A stretch of DNA of 64,000 nucleotides. Source: Albifimbria verrucaria (lineage: Eukaryota > Ascomycota > Sordariomycetes > Hypocreales > Stachybotryaceae). Below the pieces are notes generated by a model. It was not told the origin of the DNA. It worked only from the letters and a program-made list of their open reading frames with translations, and did no database searches. Below, one piece after another: positions 22,112-33,370 of the stretch (position 1 is its first letter; every line of letters begins with the position of its first letter). The stretch lies in contig JAHREC010000011.1 of NCBI GenBank assembly GCA_020081605.1, positions 1,488,001-1,552,000 of the forward strand. The letters are read 5' to 3'. Both the position numbers and the translations under genes were made by a program.

Positions 22112-23204
22112 ATTGACGTTTTTGGTGAAATAATGATTGGATAGAGATGATGTATTGTTTGATTTGATGGGCTTGGTCTCTACAAGAAAGATGAAAAATG
22201 ATGAATGAGAGAACTCTGTCTGATCACTCAAGACAGGCGGCTTCACCGTGGGTTTTATATGCAATCTAAAGGGTAGAAACACGATCCTATCAAGTGCGCA
22301 AAATATCCCCAAAAAGTAACAGCAAGATTGTAGACCCAAATTGGAGATTTACGCACATGACTGATCGAGAAGTCCCACTTAGATGAGTGGATAGGGTGAG
22401 ACTTTGTGGGCGCAGAGGGACTTTTGGTAACAGTTCGCATTGGTGTGCTTAGAATGACTATTGGATCCGAGAATGTAAAGCAGGCAGATGTGTGTAAGGA
22501 GTCGATCAAGTTGGCTCGAACTAGACATGAGCGTTTCTTAACCCAAAGAGCGTGCAAAGACGAGGGAATAGCAGCAAAGATTAGCCTAGCACCAGCAGAC
22601 AACATTAGTCTGGCTCTCGAACCTGGATTTATCTTGCCTTTGTTTAGGAATGAAAAGGGTCTTGGCCACATACTCAAAACTTTAGCCATAAGTCGGGTGC
22701 AAGCTGAATATGGAAGCGTAGAAGTACATATGCTGTACTTCTACTTTCTCGAGGATGGATTTCATATAGGGAATGATTGGCCCTTGTTGGTAGGACGACC
22801 CGGTGAATCGTCGTAAATCTGATACTGGTCTATATACATTTGAAGCAGTAAGACCTATGGAAGAGCAATACCCCTCGTAATATTGATGCTGAACTATGTA
22901 CTCTACACAATGCCCCTCATAGTTGGATCATATGAGGCTTGAGTCTACCAAGACGTGATTGGATGTTGCCTGAATAGACTTGCGATTCAGCTCCCTGCCC
23001 ATGGATGCTATAAATTGCATTTTTGACAGCCTTCTTTTCAGCTCAGAATCGACCTCTTTAAAAAGGCCGCAGATGATTTTATATTGGATATTTCTATATA
23101 TCTATCGGCTACCATTGCTTTTCAACGTTCATATTGTAAGCTAGCTGTTGCTGAGCAGGTTTTCTTCATACAAATACATTTGATTGTGGAACGGCGCCGA
23201 TACA
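22112..23204. other. Intergenic, divergent promoters
   Basis: Shared upstream region of the small secreted protein (-) and the large ankyrin gene (+). Two opposing frames at 22255-22689 (-) and 22406-22816 (+) overlap each other and lack domains; neither is accepted. Confidence 0.5.
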
Positions 23205-26200
23205 ATGGAAGTCTTCGGCACCGTTACGACGGCTCTTAAGCTGATTCAGCGGGTCGAACCCAACTTCAAAATGGCCAAAAATATTGGAAAGCCAGTCATC
23301 AGTTTGCGAACTACATTGAGTAAAATCATGGAACTTGAAGATTCCGTAGACCCATACAGAGATGAGGATCTGCTTGGTGAGATTAAGGACATCACAGGAG
23401 ACGCAATTGAGATTATCCAAGCACGACGCAATCAAATGCCAGCATCTATGGAAGCGTTTTATTGGTTTTTATCAGATGATCTAAACCTGCAGCGTATTGA
23501 AACGTCGGTATCAATAATTTATGCGAAGCTGAGTCGCCGGATCGGGTATGTTAGCCTGCTTGGAGTAGTGCCTTTTTCCTCTGGGAACATGCTATCATCA
23601 GTCAAATTGCCTCGCTAACAAGAGAATAGTCATCTGGGAAGCACTAAACTTAAGGACTCGTTGTTTCAACAGCCTAAAGCTAGGCAGTTAGATGACATCC
23701 CTAGTATTGAGGAGTTTCATATACCGCCGCTCTGGCCGAGCCCTTCGAAGGCACAACTAGCACAACAAAAGCCAGCTACAGCTACCTCTGTACCTTGCTG
23801 GTTGTAAGTTGAAATAATAATCTTGTTTGAGGCGAACACTAATATTACATAGATTTCTACAAGATGTAAAAGACGCACTAATCCGATCACCAATTCAGTT
23901 GGATAGACTATGCGTTGTAGAAGGAGTTTTGAGTTTACGCTTCTTGAGTACGAGGACGCAGACCATACTATCATGGTGACACACAAGAGTATGTTCTGGT
24001 GTTGTAGACTTTAGGCATGAATTCTTCTCTTACTGACACTACAAAGTCCCCCTGGCACTATTCCAGTCACCCCGATCACGTTGAAGCAACCGAAGTATCA
24101 TTCGAAAAGAGGCATTATATCACAGTAGAATCAGAACAAGAATACGTTGCTTTCTTCGTTCACCCTACCTACAGATTCCATTCCTCTCTTGATTGTATGT
24201 TATTTATGACTACAGCACGTGGCAGGAACATTATCAATGTTTTTAGACCGAGAAAGATTGTCAGGATTACTGGAACTGGGTCAACATACAAGAAGTTTTT
24301 CCTCGAATTTTCGCAACGGATACTCTGCTCGCAAAGAATAGGCTCGTGCGTATGTGGCAATCGGTTGATGAGGTGTACGGTTACCCATATACAACCATCA
24401 CATTTCATAACAGAACTCGGAACGAATTTGCCGAGTATGCGTTGGAGGCCTTTGCAAACGAGCCTATTCTCACAGAGAACAACGAAGGTGTGCAGCTGTC
24501 ACTGCTGGGTCGTGATGAACACCTTTATTTCTTTTGAAAGTACGAGAAAACATGGACTAAGAAAATGGATACTGTCACTAACAGACCATAGATCAGGCTG
24601 ATGCGGCCATATTTGTGGGAGCTCTGAAGAAAGTGTTGGCCATACCGGGCTGTGGAAGCAAAATTTCATCATCAGCTCATACACTTCCACTTCGGCTTGT
24701 GGCCGGCAGTAGCCAACAACATATTGGCCAAAATACGCCCCGAATTTCAAGAATCCATCCACTGAGCTCCTTGTTAAAGACAGCAAGGGAAAGACCAATC
24801 TTTTGCATGTTGCTGCCCGCAACCAACATCAAGAGGATGTCATCAATCTGCTTAGACAAGGCCATAACCCCAATGAAATTGATGACAAAAATGTACTGCT
24901 CTTCATTACGCTGCCAAGACTGGAGCAGAAGAAATTGTCAAAACACTTCTCGAATACAAGGCTGATGCCAATCTAAAAGATCAAAAGCTCAAGACAGCTC
25001 TTCATTATGCTGTGGGGTCAATTCAATATCCGTTGTGAAAACGTTGCTTTTAGCTGGAGCAGATCCTAGCTCAAAGGGAACAGATAACGAACCAATTCTT
25101 CATTTCGCCTTAAAAATTCTTCCATGTCGATCGTTGAGGCTCTTCTTGCTGCGGGGCTGACCCGAGTGCCAAAGACCATAACTCAAACACAGCTCTTCAT
25201 ATAGCGACCCACAATCGACATCTAGATTTGTTAAGACTACTTCTATCCTATGGGGCAGATATGAATGCAAAAGATGACAGTGGCCGGCTAATATTAAATA
25301 TAGCTATACGTCGAGTAGAGATGAGTCTCATCATTGAATTGCTCCTTAGTGGTGCGAAGACTATTGAATGTGAAGACATTCAACACCTTCCTTCCTGCAT
25401 CCCAGACATACTAAGCTGGCGGCTTGGACCAGGTGAGGAACCACAGGAAAGGCTTGCAGTGCGGCTACACTGCGAATTGCAGGAGGCACTATATGAAATT
25501 CATTCCACCCAAAGCACACAAGATCCTGTTACTGCAAAGGTTATATTTGACACTCTTAGCAATTTCTTCATTATCACGGGTTCCGACGAAGTCGTTGAGT
25601 GCAGGATGACACTGAGTTTCTTGCGGAAAACGTGGAAAGGTCTTGGAGAAGTGGCTTTGTTATACCTCAGCCAGGCCCTTTTCCATCTCCACGACTCTCG
25701 CGAAAACAGAAAGACATCCGAAAGCAGTCATGCGGTTTCATTGGATGACGTTCTAACCGAATCTTTTCTCAAAGTCAACCTGTGGAAAAAGGCAAGCTGG
25801 CATACACCATCGTTGAATACAACTGATATCATTTTGGAGATCATTGGAGTTCCTTCAGTTTCTTGTTCCATAATCGAGGCAATGATATGGACATGTACAG
25901 CTATACGACCAAATGGCCGAGTAAAGCCAGCTCAGTCGCAACTCAAGTCGAGCATGACTTGTAATTCCTACCGCACCATCAAGAAACTGCATTTGAAATT
26001 TACAGAATTCATCCTCTCGCCCCTAGCCCCAATATTGCCACCAGAAGCCTCATCAATTTCGTCATGCTGGACTGAAATGTTCCATTCCTGCATTATCGCA
26101 CAACGTGCAATAAAGAGGGACTGGGGACAAGGCCTCGAAATGTCGTTTGAAATGATGATCAAGTTTGGCGCCGTTGAGAATTACTATCGCTACGATTCTG

Positions 26201-27577
26201 GAACAATACTATTAGGATTCTTTACGGCTCTGGTTCCAACAGCTTATGATACATTTCACAACAGCGTTCAGTGGCATTTTGAGACCAGTGACACCTCAAA
26301 ACAGCAGATTATACCGGAGAAGCTGAATTCAATGCAGCATACATGGTTTAAGACCACAGATTTGAAACTGATACAGAGGGCGCGGTGTTTTGTAGGATGG
26401 TCAAACGTAGGGAAGATCCTGCTGGGGACTCGCCAGTTGCTTGAAAACAACCGCATGGAATACAGTGTCGACACAGAAGAACATCATCAAACGCTGTATA
26501 AAGGAGGTATTGAGGCTGGGGGCAATTAGGGTTCTCCTTCAGCCCAATTAACGTAACAGCTCAAGTCGTTCAAACTTTACAGCTTCGTTCCAATGTCCAA
26601 CGATTCGAACCATCTAAAATGTACTTGGAAAGTATACACTTGAGCTACGACAAAGTAGCTCTTGTCGTTGACTCAAAATCAAAGCAGTCTTGGCTGGTTC
26701 CATTACTCAGTCTACTGCTTCATCTCTGCCATCGCTGGGTTCAAGACATGATCCCTGATCTCGAAAAGAACCCTCTTCCGTACGTAGAACCATCACCCAA
26801 TGGAGCCAAGGCTGTTTTGGAAGCTATTGGGAAGGAAGGTGATATAGTTGTCTTTGGAACTGGTGGGAGTGACCAGGAGACACTTAGGCAACTCTGGCTT
26901 CGACTAAGCAGCAATGTTTTGAATACAGCGAAGACAAGCGAGCGCCCAGATAGGCGATGGATATACGCATCAGAAATCATGGCTTTGGTCAAAGAACCAG
27001 CAAAAGGCAGCCCTTTGAAGATGATAGCAAAATCCCGTGGAATTAAGTCGTGGCAACATATTATCGACAAGGTTGATGTTATTGGTGTCTGCTCCAATAT
27101 CGGATACGCCATTGAACCAACACCAGCAGAAGTAGCACCCGCCATATCAAAAAAGTCATGTGCGGGTGTTACATCCTTCCACAGGGTCGAGATTTCTTGG
27201 TAGCGCATTTGCAGTGCCTTAAGGTCTTGGCACAAAGGGCAGGATGCAGCAGCGAAGACTTACGAAAGGGCAACTACGCATTTGGAGGCAACCTTATATG
27301 GAGAATAGCAATGATACCGCAAGTGTCATGTTGCGACCGTCACGTGCCAATATGGGACGACCGGCTCCAAGAGGAGAATGTTCTTCAACAGCTGTTGTAC
27401 AAAGGCCAGACAGTTAAAGCAATGGACCAGACCCAAAGTGCGACGGAAACAATGTTAGAGACCGGTGTAGTCGTTTTCGGAGCTCCAGCCGTGGAAAGTG
27501 ACGTCGACTTAAGGTTCAAGAAGACATTGGAAACAATACGCACTTTGATGTCTATCAATATCAAAAGGACCATGTAG
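23205..27577 (+). CDS. Large ankyrin-repeat protein with conserved C-terminal module (frame disrupted)
   Basis: N-terminal helical domain starts at MEVFGTVTTALKLIQ (ATG 23205), as in many fungal receptor-like proteins. Introns lie at 23546-23629, 23804-23852 and near 24540-24590 (GTACGA to CATAG). A middle domain of about 200 residues (ESEQEYVAFFVHPTYRF; DEVYGYPYTTITFHNRT) is unknown. Four to five ankyrin repeats follow at about 24780-25330 (TALHYAA, ILHFAL, TALHIATHNRH, LLLSYGADMNAKD). Then comes a 400-residue region and a final module from about 26600, SIHLSYDKVALVVDS, SWLVPLLSLLLHLCH, IYASEIMALVKEP, LPQGRDFLVAHL, which I recognise as a recurrent uncharacterised fungal module. Single-base shifts occur at about 24328, 24530, 24670, 24760, 24900, 25035, 25115, 25160, 26518-26522 (G5) and 27149-27154 (A6), each beside a short run; conserved repeats continue past each. 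No NTPase motif seen. Function unknown. Confidence 0.7.
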
Positions 27578-28031
27578 ATATACCAATATCTCTATTGACT
27601 CTATCAATTCTTCATAATTTCTCCAAGCGTTTGTCTAACAAGCAAATTTCTCTGTGTTTTCAAAAGAGACGTGTTCTGTATTTATGAATGCGACCTAGTT
27701 ACTTGGCGATTGGGACATAGAAAAGGACCACATATCTTTTAGGAATCGAATATTCGATGTAGTGGCTGGTATGTAAATAATCATAAGACATTCCTAGCTA
27801 GATTTATAAAGAATAGATCCAGCTAAAGATGTTGTAAGACCCAACCTCTTCTTAATTTGATAGGGGTACGTGATACTCGCCCTCCAAGGACGACGTGAAG
27901 GAGCTCTCAAATGACCCAAGCACAGTACACAAGAGAGGTACAATATCAGCAAGTTTTGGCACCATAGATAGTGGAGAAATCAAGTAATAATTTTTAGTTT
28001 ATAATATTTTAAACCACTATGATCTATCTTG
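27578..28031. other. Intergenic spacer, convergent genes
   Basis: AT-rich 3' flanks of the ankyrin gene (+) and the aspartic peptidase gene (-). No feature recognised. Confidence 0.5.
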
Positions 28032-29398
28032 TCAAGGAATAGTAGCGACTATCGTTGAACTGTCCGTACCACTGCCTCTTGGCGACACTCCACCTTGAGC
28101 CAGAGCAACAACATCCTCATCGTCATCAGCTGCGAAGAACGCTGCGGTGTGGAATGGAGCACCAAAGACACAACGTCCGTATGATTCACTAGTAAACAGG
28201 TTGAGCCTACAGAGCACGTTGCCGTTCTCGTCAACCTCAGTGCCGTCGTCCTGGCGAACGTAGTTGCGTAGTGGAATTTTGATTGTAACCGACTGAGCGT
28301 AAGATCCCGTGAAAGTCAAGTCAATAGTTGTCGAGCTAGGCACACTTTCGCATGTGCCGTTCCATGAAATAAATTCGTTTGTGCTCTTGACAAGCCCTGC
28401 TGTTCTCATGAGCATTCGCTCCGTGTCGCTCGTGATTGGCAAAGCGTCGTTTACTGTGCCGCTGTCAAGATGGCACGTGGATAGGCCAAATCCAGTCTGA
28501 TTGATGGCTAGTCCATTGACAGCAACTCTGGGAGGCTTGATGTAATAGCCTACTGGGGAATCTTCTTCATGCAAGGTAGGCATCTTTACCAGGGGCCAGT
28601 AAATTTGGATGTGTCGATGCCACCAAATAAAGCACCTCCTGTGAATGTTTCCTGAACACATTCCGGGGCTTGATCAAACCACATGGACTGAACCCTATTA
28701 GAGATAACGCCTCGCTCTAGCAGATCGTGTCTGATATGGGGAACTGTGGAATTGTGCTCTGGGCTCTGGATGTACTTGGAAACACCCAGAATTCCTCTGT
28801 CAATGTAGCCAACATCAGCCATTTCCTTGTGGCTGCAGTTACCAGCTGTTGGAAGGGCGTAGAAGTGCTGGCTGGCAATGGCCACTGTAATGTTTGGGAC
28901 CAGCGACTCCTCGCCCGCGGTGGATGAAAATGCCAAGGACTCTGTCACAGTGGTATTTCCGACTACAAGACGAGCACCACCTCCATACCCAATGAAGAAC
29001 GGCTCGGCCATGGGCTGTGGGATAGGTTGCTCGGGTGAGTGCTTGTAGTCATAGAACGGCTGACCGACTGGCATACTGCAGGGGCCTGGTGGAACGCGCG
29101 CACCCCATAGATATTGGGTTTCGGGACCGAAAACCCAGAACATCTCAGAGCCTGAATCGAAGCAGACTTCAACTGCGGTGTCACTCCCTGGCAGGACTAG
29201 ATCCGTCGCCACTTTCCGACCTTGTCCGTACTCTATTGCCGTCAGTGACCATGAGCCATGACATATCATATTATAATATAATGTGCAAAACTTACTGTAA
29301 TTCAGTGGAAAATACGCAGTATTCACTTCATTAGTGGACGCAGCTACAAGCCCAACGGCCTGCAACAGTGCCAACACCTCGAAAGCCCTGAATCCCAT
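28032..29398 (-). CDS. Secreted pepsin-like aspartic peptidase (A1 family)
   Basis: Start ATG at 29396-29398 opens a signal peptide (MGFRAFEVLALLQAVGLVAA). Intron 29233-29295 (63 nt, GTAAGT to TAG, CTGAC branch) joins the first exon to YGQGRKVATDLVLPG. The first catalytic motif is VCFDSGSEMFWVFG (DSG) and the second CHLDSGTVNDALP (DSGT). Paired Cys, several N-glycosylation sites (NTT, NIT, NCS, NQT) and FIGYGGGARLVVGN, equivalent to the strand before the flap-distal region, support the A1 fold. A one-base shift in a run at 28592-28595 separates the two lobes; the C-lobe resumes at once. Stop at 28032. Acts outside the cell or at the wall as an acid protease. DSG in place of DTG at the first site is common enough not to imply loss of activity. 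Confidence 0.85.
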
Positions 29399-29496
29399 AT
29401 TTTATTCACTCGGAAGATGCAATAGAGACGGCCGATTGAGAAATCTGAATGATATGGACCTCGTTTTCGAAGATGATAGATCGAAGTGAAGTGTGC

Positions 29497-29640
29497 AGAA
29501 GAAGAAGAAGAAGAAGAAGAAAAAGGAAAGAATTACGAAAAAGGGTGGATGAGAAGAGAAGGAAAGATAATTGACAGTCAAGGAAACAATTGAGATTGAA
29601 ATAAGAAAATAAAAGAAAATAAAGCGATGGACAAGGTCAA
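29497..29640 (+). repeat. GAA microsatellite and polypurine tract
   Basis: (GAA)8 at about 29497-29520 followed by about 100 nt of A/G-rich sequence on the plus strand. It lies 100-240 bp upstream of the aspartic peptidase start, so on the gene's strand it is a polypyrimidine (CTT) tract, common in fungal promoters. Confidence 0.7.
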
Positions 29641-30819
29641 GATATATGCATCATAACAATTGCCCCTTCGAAGTCGCACTGCGCGTATAGAGTCCTTGTT
29701 AGGTTCCATTCCTAAAAATAGAGCACAGGTCATTTCAGTCGGCATATTCCTTCGCCTGGCATGTTCGTTTCATAATTGTCCCCACCTTTGAACATAGCAA
29801 GATGTGTCCGTTGCCAATCGACCTCATCCCTGCTTCGAGACCTGCTCTCTAGAGTGCCTGAGCGTGCGGCACAACCCGCAATATGCATATGAATCCCTGA
29901 GCAAATTTCGTGAATTGTTACCAAATCCAGCACAAGGCAATTGAATATAGAACGGCCACCTATAAAGTTAAAAAGGAGAGGAATCCTTTGACGACGCAAC
30001 AAGTCCGCCGGAACTCGTTTTCGGCACCTTTCTTGGGCTATAGAACATGCTCATCGGTTAAGGAGTGTCTTTCGTAGATTCTACAGCCGATTAAAAAGAG
30101 AGTAGATGAGCAGGTATGAAATGGTTTGACACAGTATCTCAGACGATGGCAGGATGTTTATGGTTTAAAGCTGGGGACCTATTACTTCTTCAGTGGCTCA
30201 TCTAAAGACCACAAGTACGTCCTTGATCCTTGGAATGACAGGTTAAGCACAAATACACGGTTAGACCGAGACTTTCGTGATCTAGGACTCGAGGCCTGTC
30301 GCTTTCAAGTCGTATTCACTAATTGCTTACCCTTTCGTAATCCCGGCACAAGACAACTAATGATGGTTATCCCTGCACTTCAGCAGTATAGGACTTAAAA
30401 TATGCTATCATGCAGCTTCTAAATGGAGAATCTAGTCATTTTATCTGAGGCGCCATCTTCGCCTAAAGTGCAGCGAGCGGAATGCCCGCAACATAGATGC
30501 CTACATATGAATAAAATTGAACTTTGCTGTATCAGCTGCGACTCTATCGTCATAGGAAGAATTCCATGCATAATAGTGCTTTTTCTTTTAGACTACGTGA
30601 TAGTCGCTAAGAGAAATTGATACAAGTGAATGATCGAGTAGGCAGGAATATTTGATTACGAAGTAAGATAGATATTAAATCAGAGCCATTGCCCACTGGT
30701 TACTTCCAACTGCTGCATATCTATTTCCCATTAGGCGATTATACGCCGTATTCGTTGGATTTTATCATTGTTACTTATTATTAAGATAAGCGATCTTCTT
30801 ATGCAACTATGATATCCTA
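29641..30819. other. Intergenic region
   Basis: No supported gene. A plus-strand frame at 30126-30398 (90 codons) has no recognisable domain and no splice partners. The right end is the 3' flank of the esterase gene. Confidence 0.45.
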
Positions 30820-32511
30820 CTATGTAGCTTCACCAAGCTCAGCTGGTGGCTTCTGCAACCCTGGTACCAACCCAATTTGCCACAGCTTACTATCTAGAAA
30901 TGCAAATTCTCTGCTCCTGAATGTATCAGACTCAAGGTAAGACAAAGAAGGGTGAGATTTCGTTAAATTGAACACCAAGTTCCTTCCTCCTTCTGTTTTG
31001 TATGGTGGCCAAGATATGCAAGAATTGCCGTTTGGATCCAAATTCGTGATAAAGCTCAACCATTTAGCTGCCATAGAGACAGAAAGGTCGTGAAAACGCC
31101 CTGGAACTTCCCCTGCAGCATGGCCAAATTGCGCAACACAAACAATAGCTCCGCCGAGTGACCGACACCCTGGATGGCTGACCGGTCTCCTACCAGGACG
31201 TCGAAGCGGTAGCTGTACGCTGAGGCTCCTGCAGCTGCCTAAGCTGTAACCCATGCCCGCCGAGGAGCCTGCATGGCACGATCGCCCCGAAAGCCACGGC
31301 ACGTTTCCATTGGGAGCCGTATTCTTTCTGAAGCTGTCCTGTTGGGCGGCCTGGAAAAGTAGCCGGGAGACCCAGCTCGGGATCGTCAGGGTAGAGCATT
31401 GAGAGCTTTTTGATCGTTTCATTATTCGCACCGCCTTCTCGGAGCCACTCTTCCCAGTCCTGATCTGTATCAATCGGCTTTTTCGCAAAGTAATCCCCAT
31501 CATCAGTCGTTATCCCGTTAATAACTGGAACGTGTACGAATTTGCCGTTACGAATGAGCTCAGAACGATCGGCTTGGATGAGATCACCATCGACAATATC
31601 CAAGAATGGTGGGAATTTGGCCCGGCCAAATGCCTGGGCAAGCGTCTGTGCCGGAACCTGTCGAAGACATCCAAGCGGGCTGTCGTTGGATTCACAACCA
31701 ACATCACCAAGTACAGAACCGAGAGCTTGGTCCCAAGTAACTGGTGTGCTATCAATCTCACCAAAATTGGTGTGAAAGCCCGTGGCGCTCTGCATGATGG
31801 CGGCGCGAAACAATCCGTCGTCTCGCCCGCCGAATGCTGTGAGCTGCGATGCGACTCCACGGGCACCGCCGCTCTGACCCCAAATGGTAACCTTTCGTGG
31901 GTCACCCCAAAGGCTGCTATATTCCCTGCACCCACTGAAGTGCTAGACGCTGGTCTCGGAATCCAAGGTTCCCAGCGTTTTCAGCCGCAATTGCGGATCC
32001 CCATAAGAACCCCCAAGCGTGCAGGCGGTAGTTGATACCAAGGGCGATAACAGGCTTGCCAATTCTGACTGACTCTTCCACGAAAAATGATAGATTATAT
32101 GCTGGGTTTGAGTTGGATCCACCAACAAGCCCACCGCCATGAATCCAGAATGCAACGGGTAGGTTTGCACCTGGTAGAGTACCCTCTGGCCGAATGACGT
32201 TAATTGTCAGGCAATCCTCATTGCCACCTGAAACACCATCAGCAGTATATTGATAGCATTCAGCCTGCGGCAGGGTTTGCATTGCGAGTTCCGTCCCATG
32301 TTGTGCTTAGAGGTTGAGGTGGCCGAAATCTCAGGTCAGCCAATGGCGGCTCAGCGTATGGCATACCAAGGAAATGATCCAGGCCTTGGAGAGGATTTCG
32401 AACGCCATAGTATGAGCCGTTGCGGACGTGAACAATGGGAGAATCTTGAACAGGCAGACAAACACCTCCAGCAATCGCAATGGAAAATAAACTTAGCAAA
32501 GATGGTAACAT
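30820..32511 (-). CDS. Secreted type-B carboxylesterase/lipase (frame disrupted)
   Basis: Alpha/beta hydrolase of the carboxylesterase type-B family. ATG at 32509-32511 gives a signal peptide (MLPSLLSLFSIAIAGGVCLP). Conserved marks in order: GMPYAEPPLADLRFRPPQP, GNEDCLTINVIRP, oxyanion HGGGL, NLGFRDQRLALQWV, nucleophile elbow with GQSGG (usual GESAG) at about 31870, acidic-residue region ITTDDGDYF, and catalytic His in VGHSAE at about 31155. The C-terminal helices follow to 30820. Shifts of one base occur near 32265, twice near 31890-31930, near 31300 and near 31130, mostly in A or G runs; domain order is intact. It hydrolyses ester bonds of lipids or plant/insect compounds outside the cell; exact substrate unknown. 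Confidence 0.85.
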
Positions 32512-33370
32512 GATGTCAGATTCTTAACCACTGGGATTAATCATTTGCTTGCGAGAGCATCAGATAGAGAATTGCTGCTAAATACTCATGTTGATGCCAC
32601 GTAGGTCTTGATTTGACGCCGTCCCCTTGCACATGTTTTATAACAAACTAGACCGGCTTATAACTTGCAGAACATTCCCGAGAATGCGGGGAGACACAGG
32701 GTAGTCCTGGGGTTGAGGTGGAGAATTTCAATGGAATCAAGTGCCGAAAGCACAGAAGTCCGAGTATCCGTTGTAGTTTGGAGTTTACATCAAAATATTG
32801 GTTCGGCATGCGGCGCCGAGGACCGAGCTCCATATCGGCGCAGATGACCACGCCAGGAGGTTCTCAGTTAAGCCCCACCGTAGTCTTAGTGGGCTACTAC
32901 GGCCGTTTGTATGACTTACAAAGGACATATTCCCAGATGGATTTAGGAATCCCGACGAAATGAAATAGGCTATCTAACATAGGCCACGTCAAATTTCGTC
33001 CCGATGAATAGATATCTGAATGATGCACAATATTTTGCTGAGCTCTGCCAAGACATTGCTGTAAGAGCCACGTGATTCCATGTTTGAATAGAGCCTTCGG
33101 TTACCTTGATACGAAATCTTGGAGGTTAGTGTTGAGCTTGGGCATAGACCTGAAGACACATAGGACGAACTACCTAGCGAATCTTCTTCCATGCACTCAA
33201 ACACCTACTACAGCTCGTCGTTTAATTCTCTACACACTTTAAAATATCCCGTACAAGTGAGTGCAAGGCTTAGACCAAATCCTCCAAGCCGAAAGAAAAA
33301 ATGGCGTGTATTACTGGGTGGTTTGGTTGCGAACCAATGATTTACCACAGAGGAACTAAGTCATATCTAA
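32512..33370. other. Intergenic spacer
   Basis: Promoter of the esterase (-) and 3' flank of the giant kinase gene (-). Overlapping short frames on both strands (32648-33204) are not supported. Confidence 0.5.

Noticed and set aside
22255..22816. Opposing frames of 144 and 136 codons
   Set aside because: They occupy the same bases on both strands upstream of two real genes; no domain, signal peptide or splice partners in either.
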